Shown here in pieces: positions 43,493-51,838 of a DNA stretch of 64,000 bases. Under the pieces are notes generated by a model. That model made no database searches and was not told the DNA's origin. It worked only from the letters and a program-made list of their open reading frames with translations. The translations under genes were made by a program, and so were the position numbers. Origin of the DNA: Dethiosulfovibrio russensis (GTDB taxonomy: Bacteria; Synergistota; Synergistia; Synergistales; Dethiosulfovibrionaceae); the NCBI RefSeq assembly GCF_021568855.1, contig NZ_JAKGUG010000005.1, forward strand, positions 62,001 to 126,000. The letters run 5' to 3'. Positions within the stretch are counted from its first letter, which is position 1, and each line of letters starts with the position of its first letter.

Positions 43493-44686
43493 ATGAGAGA
43501 CGATATCAGGCGATCCATAATAGACTTCGTGGACAGCAATACCGACAAGATCCTTGATTTCACGTCACGGCTCATAAAGGCCAACTCGGTAAACCCTCCT
43601 GGAGACGAAAGGGAGGTTGCCGACGTGGCGGCAAGGGAGATCAGATCGTTAGGGCTGGACTGCGAGATATTGGACCACGGCGCGAACTACCGAAGCGTGA
43701 TAGCAACGGTGGGCAAAACCAAGGACGTTCCAGGGATCATGTTAAACGGCCATCTGGATACGGTTCCGCCAGGCGAGATCACATGGGACAGGGATCCTTT
43801 CTCAGGCGAGGTGGAAGGAGGCTACATCTACGGCAGAGGATCCTCCGACATGAAGGCCGGAGACGCAGCGATGACATACGCGACCGCCGCCCTCGCTGCA
43901 TCGGGAGTGGCACTGAGGGGGCCCCTTACGCTGGCCCTGTCCTCCAGCGAGGAAACCGTAAGCATGGGGGCCAAGGCCATAGCCTCATCGGACTCGGTGA
44001 AGGAGATAGGAACTGTCCTCATCGCTGAGCCAACCAACCTGGAGATCTACACCGCCGAGAAGGGCTGTTTTTGGATCACAGTGACGGCTAAGGGAAAGAC
44101 CGCCCACGGATCGATGCCGCAATGTGGGGTAAACGCCCTGGAGGGGCTGTGCGATTTCCTGTGGAAGCTCAGATCCAGATGGGTCGAATTCCAGAGCCAA
44201 CCTCACCAGGATCTCGGTCCCTCCACGGCCAGCGTAAACCTGATGTCGGGAGGTGTCGGAACCAACGTCATACCGGACCTGGCCACAGCCAGCGTGGACA
44301 TAAGGACCATCCCAGGACAGGACCATCAGGAGCTTCTGAAGGAGATGAGCGATTGGGCGAATCAGCTGATGCGAGACAGGCCAGGGCTTGATATATCGAT
44401 CAAGGTGCTGAACGATCGCGCTCCGTACGAGATAGACAAGGGACATCCTGCGGTGAAATCCCTTGCAGACCAGGTGGAGCAGCTTCTGTCCGTATCCCCC
44501 ATAAAAAAAGCGGTGGCTTTCTACACCGACGCATCCATATTCGGGCCTCACTGCGGCCTTCCGGTCGTCATATTCGGACCAGGAGATCCAACAATGGCAC
44601 ATCAGCCCAACGAGAGATCGGACACGGCCTCTATCGTTAAGGCGACTAAACTGATAGCCCTCTGGGCCGCGGAACAACTGAGCTAA
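43493..44686 (+). CDS. M20-family metallopeptidase (ArgE/DapE-like)
   Basis: 397 residues. Metal-site motifs are complete: NGHLDTVPPGE, GRGSSDMKAGDAA, LSSSEETVSMGAKA with the Glu-Glu pair, IAEPTNLEIYTAEKG, and the late AHQPNERSDT. The lid domain includes GKTAHGSMPQCGVNA. Candidates are deacylase, succinyl-diaminopimelate desuccinylase or dipeptidase activity. It is the last gene of the PucR-adjacent membrane operon and probably hydrolyses what that system imports. Its TAA overlaps the convergent amidohydrolase stop. Confidence 0.9.
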   Translation: MRDDIRRSIIDFVDSNTDKILDFTSRLIKANSVNPPGDEREVADVAAREIRSLGLDCEILDHGANYRSVIATVGKTKDVPGIMLNGHLDTVPPGEITWDRDPFSGEVEGGYIYGRGSSDMKAGDAAMTYATAALAASGVALRGPLTLALSSSEETVSMGAKAIASSDSVKEIGTVLIAEPTNLEIYTAEKGCFWITVTAKGKTAHGSMPQCGVNALEGLCDFLWKLRSRWVEFQSQPHQDLGPSTASVNLMSGGVGTNVIPDLATASVDIRTIPGQDHQELLKEMSDWANQLMRDRPGLDISIKVLNDRAPYEIDKGHPAVKSLADQVEQLLSVSPIKKAVAFYTDASIFGPHCGLPVVIFGPGDPTMAHQPNERSDTASIVKATKLIALWAAEQLS

Positions 44687-45834
44687 CGAGCATATACGGT
44701 CTCTCCGTCTATAAAGGTCATCTCCACCCTGGAGTTGAACTCCAGAGGATGTCCGCTCCAGAGCACCAGATCGCCGTCTTTGCCTTCCTCAATGGACCCA
44801 ACCATGTGGTCTATGCCCAGATGCTCCGCGGCGCTTAATGTGACGGCCCTCATGGCGGTCTTAATCCCCAGTCCGGCCCTGACCGCCAGGGATGTCTCAA
44901 GGATCAAGTCTGATATCGGTATCACAGGATGATCGGTGATGATGCAGAAATGCACCCCCTGTTTTTCAAGCGCGACAGGGAGCTCCCAGCTTCTGTTGGT
45001 CAGCTCCATCTTCCTTCGGGACGTGTTCAGCGGCCCAATTGCGGCCTTCACAGATTTCTCAGCCAAGAAATCCTTTATTAAATGGCCCTCAGTGCAGTGT
45101 TCGATCGTGTAGGAAACCTTAAACTCCTCTGCCACCCTTATGGCGGTGCAGATGTCGTCGGCCCTGTGGGCGTGTACGCTTAAAGGGATCTTGCCCTCTA
45201 TAACCATGGTCATCTGCTCCATGGCCAGATCCCTCTTGAAAGGCTTGCCGTCAGCCTTCTTATCGGATCTTTCCGCAATATAGGACTGGGCATCCGCCAG
45301 AGCTTTCCTCAAACAGGCGGCGCATCCCATCCTGGTTGAGGGAAGACCGCTTTTACCCTGGAAGGTCCTTATGGGATTCTCCCCTAACGCGGCCTTCATG
45401 GAGGAGGGAGCGACTACGATCATTCGATCCACAACGTTTCCGACCGTCTTTACGATTGCTCCAGTTCCACCGACCACGTCGGCGCTTCCAGGAAGGGTCT
45501 GGACCGTGGTCACGCCACCCATTCTGGCCTCCTCGAAACCTGGATCACCAGGGTATAGCGAGTCCACTATCCTGAGCTCAGGAAGGACCGACGCGGAACG
45601 ATCGTTGTGATCGTAGAACTCCGCAGGGGAGCCCTCGGTGGAGACGCCAAGATGGGTATGGGCGTCGATCAGGCCGGGGGAGAGAATTTTTCCCCTCCCA
45701 TCGATGATCTCGGTCCCATCCGGAATCTCCGTCGCTCCCACCGATTGGATCTTCCCGTCCTTAAGGATAACCGTGGCTCCGGCGAGGTCCTCCCCAGAGA
45801 CCGTTATAACCGTTGCGTTGACTATAGCCCTCAT
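44683..45834 (-). CDS. Amidohydrolase (imidazolonepropionase-like), second copy
   Basis: 383 residues, collinear with the 20428-21597 protein: GLIDAHTHLG, LSVHAHRADD, YTIEHCTEGH and IITDHPVIP carry the same metal ligands, and GCAACLRKALADA matches the other copy's GNAACMRNTLQEA. The substrate is unknown. ATG 45834 is used because AGGGGTGG lies about 10 nt upstream. It is downstream of peptide receptor copy 2 on the same strand, with a hairpin in between, and its stop overlaps the M20 gene. Confidence 0.88.
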   Translation of the reverse strand: MRAIVNATVITVSGEDLAGATVILKDGKIQSVGATEIPDGTEIIDGRGKILSPGLIDAHTHLGVSTEGSPAEFYDHNDRSASVLPELRIVDSLYPGDPGFEEARMGGVTTVQTLPGSADVVGGTGAIVKTVGNVVDRMIVVAPSSMKAALGENPIRTFQGKSGLPSTRMGCAACLRKALADAQSYIAERSDKKADGKPFKRDLAMEQMTMVIEGKIPLSVHAHRADDICTAIRVAEEFKVSYTIEHCTEGHLIKDFLAEKSVKAAIGPLNTSRRKMELTNRSWELPVALEKQGVHFCIITDHPVIPISDLILETSLAVRAGLGIKTAMRAVTLSAAEHLGIDHMVGSIEEGKDGDLVLWSGHPLEFNSRVEMTFIDGETVYAR

Positions 45835-45861
45835 AATATAAAAACCACCCCTCACACTAAA

Positions 45862-45894
45862 GGACAGGACCGGAGAAGATCACCGGACCTGTCC
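45862..45894 (-). repeat. Intercistronic hairpin between receptor copy 2 and amidohydrolase
   Basis: 12-bp stem with one mismatch (45862-45873 with 45883-45894) and no T-run, placed right after the receptor stop. As at 27626, it may limit but not stop read-through. Confidence 0.5.
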
Positions 45895-45899
45895 ACTGA

Positions 45900-47534
45900 T
45901 TACTTAGATGTCTTCCATACGACCGAGAGATCGCAGGTATCGGGTCCAGCACTGTGGAGGACTAGCCCTTTGACACTGTCGTTCCAGGCCATGCTGGACG
46001 TGTAGTTAAACAGGAAAAGCCACGGAGCATCGTCGACTATGATTTGCTCCGCCTCGTTGTAGAGGGTCATCCTGGCCTTGGGATCGGTCTCGGCCCTGGC
46101 CCTCTCCAGAAGGTCATCCACCTTATCGTTCTTGTAACGTGCTCTATTGCCCTTTCCACCCCAATTGGAAGAATGAAGAAGGTCGTAGAGGAAACTGTCC
46201 GGATCCGGTGACGCAATCCAACCAAGTCGGAATATCTCGAATTCACCTCTGGCCAAAGTATCCAGATGAACTCCCCAATCTACCACCCTTATACTCATAT
46301 CCACTCCGATATCTCTCATCTGAGCTTGAATAGCCTCTCCCAACGATCTGTGTCTCTGATCATTGTTGATCTGGAGAACGGTCTTGAATCCATCGGCATA
46401 ACCTGCCTCGGCAAGAAGCGCCTTTGCTTTTTTAGGATCGTAGCCATAACCTTTTATAGGCTTTTCGTACGGAAAGAACCCAGGAGGGGTTACGCCATCG
46501 GCTGGCACGTAACGACCGTTTATAACAAGATCGTTAAGAGCTTCTCTGTCTATAGCGTAATTCAAGGCTCTTCTAAGGGTAGGATTATCTCCAAAAGGAG
46601 GCCCCATGAGGTTGAACCCGTAGTAATACACTCCGGTCCAAGGCTTTTCAACCATAAGCCCCTTGGGTTTGTAGTTCCCCTTGACTTTTTCGTAAAAGGC
46701 ATCCGGTATATCTGGCATGACATCCAAATTAGCCTTTTTGAACTCCATATAGGCTATGGCATTATCCGGAATCACGACGTATTCGACTCCATTTAAATAG
46801 GGCAGACTCCCTCCTTCTTCATCTTTACGCCAGTAATCGGGATTTCGCTTCATGATATATTTGCTATCATGGACCCAGCTTTTGAAGACGAAGGGACCTG
46901 TCCCTACGGGATGAAAGACGAAATCCTTTCCCCACTTTTCGCAGTCCTCCCTTGGGACTATGACGAAATAGGCCTGAGTCAGGTTTATGAGGAACGGCAC
47001 GAAAGGCTTGGACAGGGTGAATTTCACCGTATGGTCGTCCAGAACATCTATACCTTCCCAGCTATCCGATTTGCCGTCAAGAAAATCCTGATAACCAAGT
47101 ATGGATTCAAGTCTGGTCATTCTGGGAGAATTCATCTTTAAATGACGTTCGAAAGAGTACTTGACGTCAGAGGCCACCATCTCTCTGCCGCCGTTTAACG
47201 TGGGTTCTCCACCGGCCTCTTTTTGAAAATGAACTCCCTTGCGAAGGTGAAAAGTCCACCGCGTTGCGTCGTCATTGACTTCCCAGCTCTCTGCCAAGCT
47301 AGGAAGGATTTCCATGGTGTCTGGATCGGTCTTGACCAGCCCCTCGGCGTACTTAAATATCACCATGGTCGAGGTCGTGTCGGTAGCTTGAGCTGGATCG
47401 GGCCTAGGCGGATCGGCAACTATCCTCCATTTTAGGGTTCCTCCGTACCTATCGACAGTTTCAGCAACCGACACAGAATCATAGATGAACACAAGGACGC
47501 AGGCTAAAACAACCAAAACGACAACTCTCTTCAT
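45900..47534 (-). CDS. Peptide-binding protein (SBP family 5), copy 2
   Basis: 544 residues with a signal sequence (VVLVVLACVLVFIYDSVSV). Core stretches: GGTLKWRIVADPPRPDP, WTFHLRKGVHFQKE, NYAIDREALNDLVINGRY, HRSLGEAIQAQMRDIGVDM. Its DNA is more A+T-rich in places than copies 1 and 3, suggesting a different history. No permease genes are adjacent; it may share DppBCDF. The ribosome site GGGAGGGA precedes ATG 47534. Confidence 0.92.
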   Translation of the reverse strand: MKRVVVLVVLACVLVFIYDSVSVAETVDRYGGTLKWRIVADPPRPDPAQATDTTSTMVIFKYAEGLVKTDPDTMEILPSLAESWEVNDDATRWTFHLRKGVHFQKEAGGEPTLNGGREMVASDVKYSFERHLKMNSPRMTRLESILGYQDFLDGKSDSWEGIDVLDDHTVKFTLSKPFVPFLINLTQAYFVIVPREDCEKWGKDFVFHPVGTGPFVFKSWVHDSKYIMKRNPDYWRKDEEGGSLPYLNGVEYVVIPDNAIAYMEFKKANLDVMPDIPDAFYEKVKGNYKPKGLMVEKPWTGVYYYGFNLMGPPFGDNPTLRRALNYAIDREALNDLVINGRYVPADGVTPPGFFPYEKPIKGYGYDPKKAKALLAEAGYADGFKTVLQINNDQRHRSLGEAIQAQMRDIGVDMSIRVVDWGVHLDTLARGEFEIFRLGWIASPDPDSFLYDLLHSSNWGGKGNRARYKNDKVDDLLERARAETDPKARMTLYNEAEQIIVDDAPWLFLFNYTSSMAWNDSVKGLVLHSAGPDTCDLSVVWKTSK

Positions 47535-47895
47535 GGTATAAAATCCCTCCCTGGTTAAAAGATATGGTGATAATTTGACACATTATCACATCTACTAAGT
47601 AAATCCAAGGAGGTAACGTCGTATTTTTCTAATCATATAAAGTTTTCAAAAGACAGTCTTTGGGGCATATTTAAAAACGTTACTTCTCGAAGAGGTCGTT
47701 TCGGAGGAGACCGCTCAAGCCCGTATTTACGAGTTACCGTCGTGTATTACAAATGAGACGACAGAACGTCTCTCCAAGCCGCGAAGGCAAAGAACCGACC
47801 CCTCCGAGAATACTCGAAATTTGAGTTTTTAGAGACGTCCCAAAAAGAGCCCCCGAACTTCCAAAAGATAGAGAAGCTCTCTTTAAATTACTCTT
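47535..47895. other. Intergenic region between receptor copy 2 and pepA
   Basis: 361 bases, no convincing ORF. It holds the promoter region of receptor copy 2 including the palindrome at 47567, and short hairpins such as GAGACG/CGTCTC near 47757. No clear U-tract terminator for pepA was seen. Confidence 0.5.
47567..47589. promoter_or_regulatory. Palindromic operator candidate upstream of receptor copy 2
   Basis: Perfect 8-nt arms GTGATAAT and ATTATCAC with a 7-nt spacer, about 35 nt upstream of the receptor start on the minus strand, where a promoter must lie. Confidence 0.5.
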
Positions 47896-49326
47896 TTAAC
47901 CCAAGAGAAACTCCAGACAGGTTCTGACCCCGAAGGCGGTAGCTCCCTTACCGTAGCAGTCGAAGGCCTTCTCGTAGAAGTCCACCCCGGCTATGTCCAT
48001 GTGGGCCCAGGGTATCTCGGGGCTCACGAACTCCCTGAGGAACATGCCAGCCGTTATCATGCCGCCACCGGGACCGCCGGAGTTAAGGACATCCGCCACG
48101 GGAGAATCTATCTGCTCCCTTAGCTTCTCGTCGTCCATAGCAAAACGGTGGAACCTCTCCCCAGACTTCAGGGAAGCCGACAACAACCCATTGCTCAGAT
48201 CGTCGAAGTCGCAGACGAGACCTGCGGTGTAGTTCCCGAGGGCAGTCACGGCGGCGCCGGTTAGGGTCGCCATGTCGATTATGATATCCACCTCCAGCTC
48301 GGAGGCAAAGGATAGGCTATCCGCCAAGGTTACCCTGCCCTCGGCGTCGGTGTTGACTATCTCTATGGTCTTACCGTTTCTGGCCCTCACTATATCGTCC
48401 GGGCGGTAGGAGGCCCCGTCGGGCATGTTCTCCGCCGCTCCCACTATTCCGTGAACCTCGACGTCCGGCTTAAGCCGGCCGACCGCCTCCATTATCGCCA
48501 GGACGTTGCAGCCCCCGGTTTTGTCGCATTTCATCGTTCTGATGCCGGTCCGCCCTTTTATACAGAGGCCACCGCTATCGAAGGTTATTCCCTTGCCCAC
48601 CAAGGCCACCTTTCGACGAGGCTTTCCTGCGGGACGATAGACCATGTGGACAAAGCGAGGCTTGTTCTCCGACCCTTTCCCGACGTGCCACAGAGCCGAC
48701 ATCCTTTCCTCCTGGATGCGATCTTCGTCCCAGACCTCGCATTCCATACCGTATTTTTTCGCGATTCTCGCGGCCTCGTAGGCCATCGTCTCCGGTATCA
48801 CGTCGTTTCCGGGACGATTTGCCAGATCTCTCGAGGCAGACTGGGCCTCGCCTAGGACAATTCCCCTGTCGAGTCCAGATCTCTGTCCGTCCTTGAGGTA
48901 CAGTGTATCGATCGATACGGAACGCTCCTCTTCCTTGGGAGAACGGAAACGGTCGAAACGATAGTTCCCCAAAACGGCTCCTTCCGCCACGGCGGAGCTG
49001 ATCGCCTCGTCGGGAGTCACCGGAAGGACGAAGGCCAACTCGGAGATTCCCATGGCCCCGATCTTCCTCACGGCATCGGACACCGCGTTTCTGTAGTTTC
49101 CAAGACCGCATTCATCCCTCTTCCCCAAGCCGACGAGGAAGAGATCCCTTACCTTTCCCTCCAGGGGATAACGAAAGAACTCGCCCTTTTTACCCTTGCC
49201 TTCGAAATGGGCCATAGCCCTGGTCGGAGCTCCATCCAGCACGTCCTCCGAGATTCCGTCGTCAAAACACAAAACCGCCACCGCCCTCACGGCGGGGAGT
49301 TCACCGCTGAAAACCGCTATATCCAT
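47896..49326 (-). CDS. pepA: Leucyl aminopeptidase (M17)
   Basis: 476 residues. The M17 metal site is visible in VGKGITFDSGGLCIKG, MKCDKTGGCNV and the hallmark NTDAEGRVTLADSL; the N-terminal macrodomain-like part is shorter and diverged. It trims N-terminal residues from imported peptides. The usual DMxGAAAV stretch reads DKTGGCNV here, a noticeable variation beside the metal ligands. ATG 49326 is 8 nt after GGAGG. It follows receptor copy 3 on the same strand. Confidence 0.9.
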   Translation of the reverse strand: MDIAVFSGELPAVRAVAVLCFDDGISEDVLDGAPTRAMAHFEGKGKKGEFFRYPLEGKVRDLFLVGLGKRDECGLGNYRNAVSDAVRKIGAMGISELAFVLPVTPDEAISSAVAEGAVLGNYRFDRFRSPKEEERSVSIDTLYLKDGQRSGLDRGIVLGEAQSASRDLANRPGNDVIPETMAYEAARIAKKYGMECEVWDEDRIQEERMSALWHVGKGSENKPRFVHMVYRPAGKPRRKVALVGKGITFDSGGLCIKGRTGIRTMKCDKTGGCNVLAIMEAVGRLKPDVEVHGIVGAAENMPDGASYRPDDIVRARNGKTIEIVNTDAEGRVTLADSLSFASELEVDIIIDMATLTGAAVTALGNYTAGLVCDFDDLSNGLLSASLKSGERFHRFAMDDEKLREQIDSPVADVLNSGGPGGGMITAGMFLREFVSPEIPWAHMDIAGVDFYEKAFDCYGKGATAFGVRTCLEFLLG

Positions 49327-49370
49327 CGGTATCACCTCCGAAAAATGTATCCGTTAACGAGTATAGCACC

Positions 49371-49410
49371 AAAAAACCAAAAGAGAGGCCCCCTTGAAGG
49401 AGGACCTCTC
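49371..49410 (-). terminator. Terminator of receptor copy 3
   Basis: Imperfect stem of about 11 bp (49383-49410); on the minus strand it is followed by TTTTGGTTTTTT. Confidence 0.7.
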
Positions 49411-49433
49411 CGTTTTCCCGATCGAAGGTTGGG

Positions 49434-51071
49434 TTACTTCTTCTCCATCCAGACCTCTGTAAGATCGGTGGTGTAGTCTCCCATGGCCGGAAGATAGACG
49501 TTCTCGACGTCGGCGCCGTGTACCAGGCTGGTGGTGTAGTGGAAGAGGAAGATCCACGGGGCGTCGTCGACTATCTGCTGCTCCGCCTTCTGGTAAAGCT
49601 CAACCCTCTTGTCCCAGTTCGTCTCGGAACGGGCGGCCCTGAGCCACTCGTCCACCTGGGGGTTGCTATAGCGGGAATAGTTACCCTTGGAGCCTATGTT
49701 CGAGGAGTCGAGCAGAACGAAGAGGAAGTTGTCCGGATCGGGATAGTCGACGACCCAGGCCATCCTGAACATCTCGAACTCGCCTCTGGAGCAGGCGTCC
49801 AGATGGGTTCCCCAGTCCTGAACCTTCAGGTTCAGTTTTATCCCCAGCTCCGACACCTGGGCCTGTATAGCCTCAGCGATGGATCTATGCCTGGGGTTGT
49901 TGTTATACATGAGGGTAAGTTCTATACCGTCGGGATAACCGGCTTCCTTGAGAAGCTGCTTGGCCTTTTCCGGGTTGTACTCGTAGCCCTTTATGTTCGG
50001 GTTGTAGCCGGGCATTCCGGGAGGCAGTATTCCCTTGGCGGGGCCGTAACGTCCGTTGATGACCAGCTCGCTGATCCCCTCGCGGTTGACAGCGTAGTTG
50101 AGAGCCTGACGAAGCTTCTTGTTGCTCTTGAAGGGCTCCTCGGCGTTGTTGAAACCATAGTAGTAGGTTCCCATGTGAGCCCTCTCCTGGAACTGACCGC
50201 TCTCGGAGTAGTCACCCTTGATCTCCTCGTAGAACTCGTCGGGGACATCCTGGAGAATGTCGATGTTGCCCTTCTTGAACTCCAGATAGGCCACGCTGTT
50301 GTCGGGAATGACCCTGTAGACGATCTTATCCAGGTAGGGAAGGCTGTTGCCTTCGGCGTCCTTCTTCCAGTAATCGGGGTTTCTGACAAGGACGACCTCG
50401 TTGTCGTGATCCCACTTATCCAGCATGAAGGGACCGGATCCAACGAGATGGAAGTTGAAGTCTTTGCCCCACTTCTCGGCGTCCTCCTTGGGAACTACGG
50501 TGAAGGAGTTATAGGCAAGTATTGACAGGAAGGGAGCGAAGGAATAGTCGAGGGTAAAACGAAGGGTATAGTCGTCCACGACCTCTATACCGACCCACTC
50601 GTCCGCCTTGCCATCGGTGAAATCCTGATAGCCCTTTATCTGTTCGATGAAGTAAGCCCTGGGGGAGTTCTCCTTCACGAGACGCTCTAGGGAATACTTG
50701 AAATCCTGAGCGGTGACCTCTCTGCCGCCGTTGGCGGTGGGCTGACCTTCGCAGGTCTTGTGGAACTTGACTCCCTTTCGGAGGTGGAAAGTCCACACCG
50801 TGGCGTCGTCGTTAACGTCCCAGCTTTCCGCTATCTCCGGAAGGACTCCCTCTCCATCGGGATGGTATCCTACGAGCCCCTGACAGACCATGTTGAGGGC
50901 ACGACTGGACGTAGTATCGGTTGAAAAAGCCGGATCCATCTTGGGAGGATCGTTGACCAGACGCCATACCAGAGTCCCGCCGTAGACGGGCTCCTCCGCC
51001 GCCAGGGATACCCCCGAGAGACAGAAAGCCAGGGCAACACCGAAAACCAATAAAGCACATATTTTCTTCAT
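49434..51071 (-). CDS. Peptide-binding protein (SBP family 5), copy 3
   Basis: 545 residues with a signal peptide (ALLVFGVALAFCLSGVSLA). Core: GGTLVWRLVNDPPKMDP, WTFHLRKGVKFHKT, NYAVNREGISELVINGRYG, HRSIAEAIQAQVSELGIKL. Closer in wording to copy 1 than to copy 2. ATG 51071 begins the signal peptide; a GTG inside the AGGAGGTG ribosome site gives the longer frame. Followed by pepA with a terminator between. Confidence 0.92.
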   Translation of the reverse strand: MKKICALLVFGVALAFCLSGVSLAAEEPVYGGTLVWRLVNDPPKMDPAFSTDTTSSRALNMVCQGLVGYHPDGEGVLPEIAESWDVNDDATVWTFHLRKGVKFHKTCEGQPTANGGREVTAQDFKYSLERLVKENSPRAYFIEQIKGYQDFTDGKADEWVGIEVVDDYTLRFTLDYSFAPFLSILAYNSFTVVPKEDAEKWGKDFNFHLVGSGPFMLDKWDHDNEVVLVRNPDYWKKDAEGNSLPYLDKIVYRVIPDNSVAYLEFKKGNIDILQDVPDEFYEEIKGDYSESGQFQERAHMGTYYYGFNNAEEPFKSNKKLRQALNYAVNREGISELVINGRYGPAKGILPPGMPGYNPNIKGYEYNPEKAKQLLKEAGYPDGIELTLMYNNNPRHRSIAEAIQAQVSELGIKLNLKVQDWGTHLDACSRGEFEMFRMAWVVDYPDPDNFLFVLLDSSNIGSKGNYSRYSNPQVDEWLRAARSETNWDKRVELYQKAEQQIVDDAPWIFLFHYTTSLVHGADVENVYLPAMGDYTTDLTEVWMEKK

Positions 51072-51200
51072 TAGCCAAAACACCTCCTGATATGATAGCC
51101 TCTATAACTAGGTATATTGCGAAACGGCTGAGGCTCAACCGTTCATTTTCATAATACCACCTCTGTCAATATATTGCCAAAAATAAATACACCCAATCTC

Positions 51201-51229
51201 ATGACAGAGCCCGACAGGGAAAGTATAAT
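51201..51229 (+). promoter_or_regulatory. Promoter of the coiled-coil membrane protein gene
   Basis: ATGACA (51201-51206), 17-nt spacer, consensus TATAAT (51224-51229), about 50 nt upstream of the gene. Confidence 0.65.
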
Positions 51230-51279
51230 AAGTCGGTATACGGCTTGGGCCGTGGAAATCAGTTCGAGGAGGATTTTCT

Positions 51280-51789
51280 ATGCAAAGCTTAACCGATCTA
51301 CTGGTAAACAACCCCTTCGTGCAGGGCCTGGTGTTGGGCCTGGCCGTAGCCGCCATCGCCTGGCTACAGGGGATAGTGAAAAACGGGAAACTCAACAAGG
51401 AAGTCAACAAGCTTAAGGACGGTCTAAACGCCCAGATATCCACCTCGGCTCAGAACAACGCCCAGTACATCAGGGAAAACGAGGAGATGAAGAAGAAGCT
51501 GGCCAACATGGAGATGACCTTGGCCACACTCTCCCAGAAACCGAAGAGAGCCGAGCTTAAGACCCTCTACGTCTACGACAAGGCGGTCCATCTGATGTAC
51601 GCCAGGACCCCGGGATTCGCCACCGCCTGGGAGAGCGTGATAAAGGAGGCCGAACAGGAGGTCGCCAAGGCAGAATCGGGGATTATACCTCTGATGAAAA
51701 AGGTCTTCCACCCGTCTCTATCGGCCAAAACCGAAAGCGACGAGACCGTGACGGAGACCGACACGGAGCGAAGCGAAGAGGTTCAATAG
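51280..51789 (+). CDS. Unrecognised single-pass membrane protein with coiled coil
   Basis: 169 residues: one N-terminal membrane segment (VQGLVLGLAVAAIAWLQGIV), a Lys/Glu/Asn-rich coiled coil from about residue 37 to 90, a short hydrophobic middle part, and a Thr/Glu/Ser-rich acidic tail. No family recognised. It has its own promoter and terminator and lies just upstream of another unrecognised secreted protein. Confidence 0.75.
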   Translation: MQSLTDLLVNNPFVQGLVLGLAVAAIAWLQGIVKNGKLNKEVNKLKDGLNAQISTSAQNNAQYIRENEEMKKKLANMEMTLATLSQKPKRAELKTLYVYDKAVHLMYARTPGFATAWESVIKEAEQEVAKAESGIIPLMKKVFHPSLSAKTESDETVTETDTERSEEVQ

Positions 51790-51793
51790 ACGG

Positions 51794-51819
51794 GGAGGGG
51801 ATCGTTCCCCTCCTTTTTT
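51794..51819 (+). terminator. Terminator after the coiled-coil protein gene
   Basis: 8-bp stem GGAGGGGA/TCCCCTCC (51794-51813), TCGT loop, six T residues. Confidence 0.85.
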
Positions 51820-51838
51820 GGAATCAGGAGGTGCTGCC

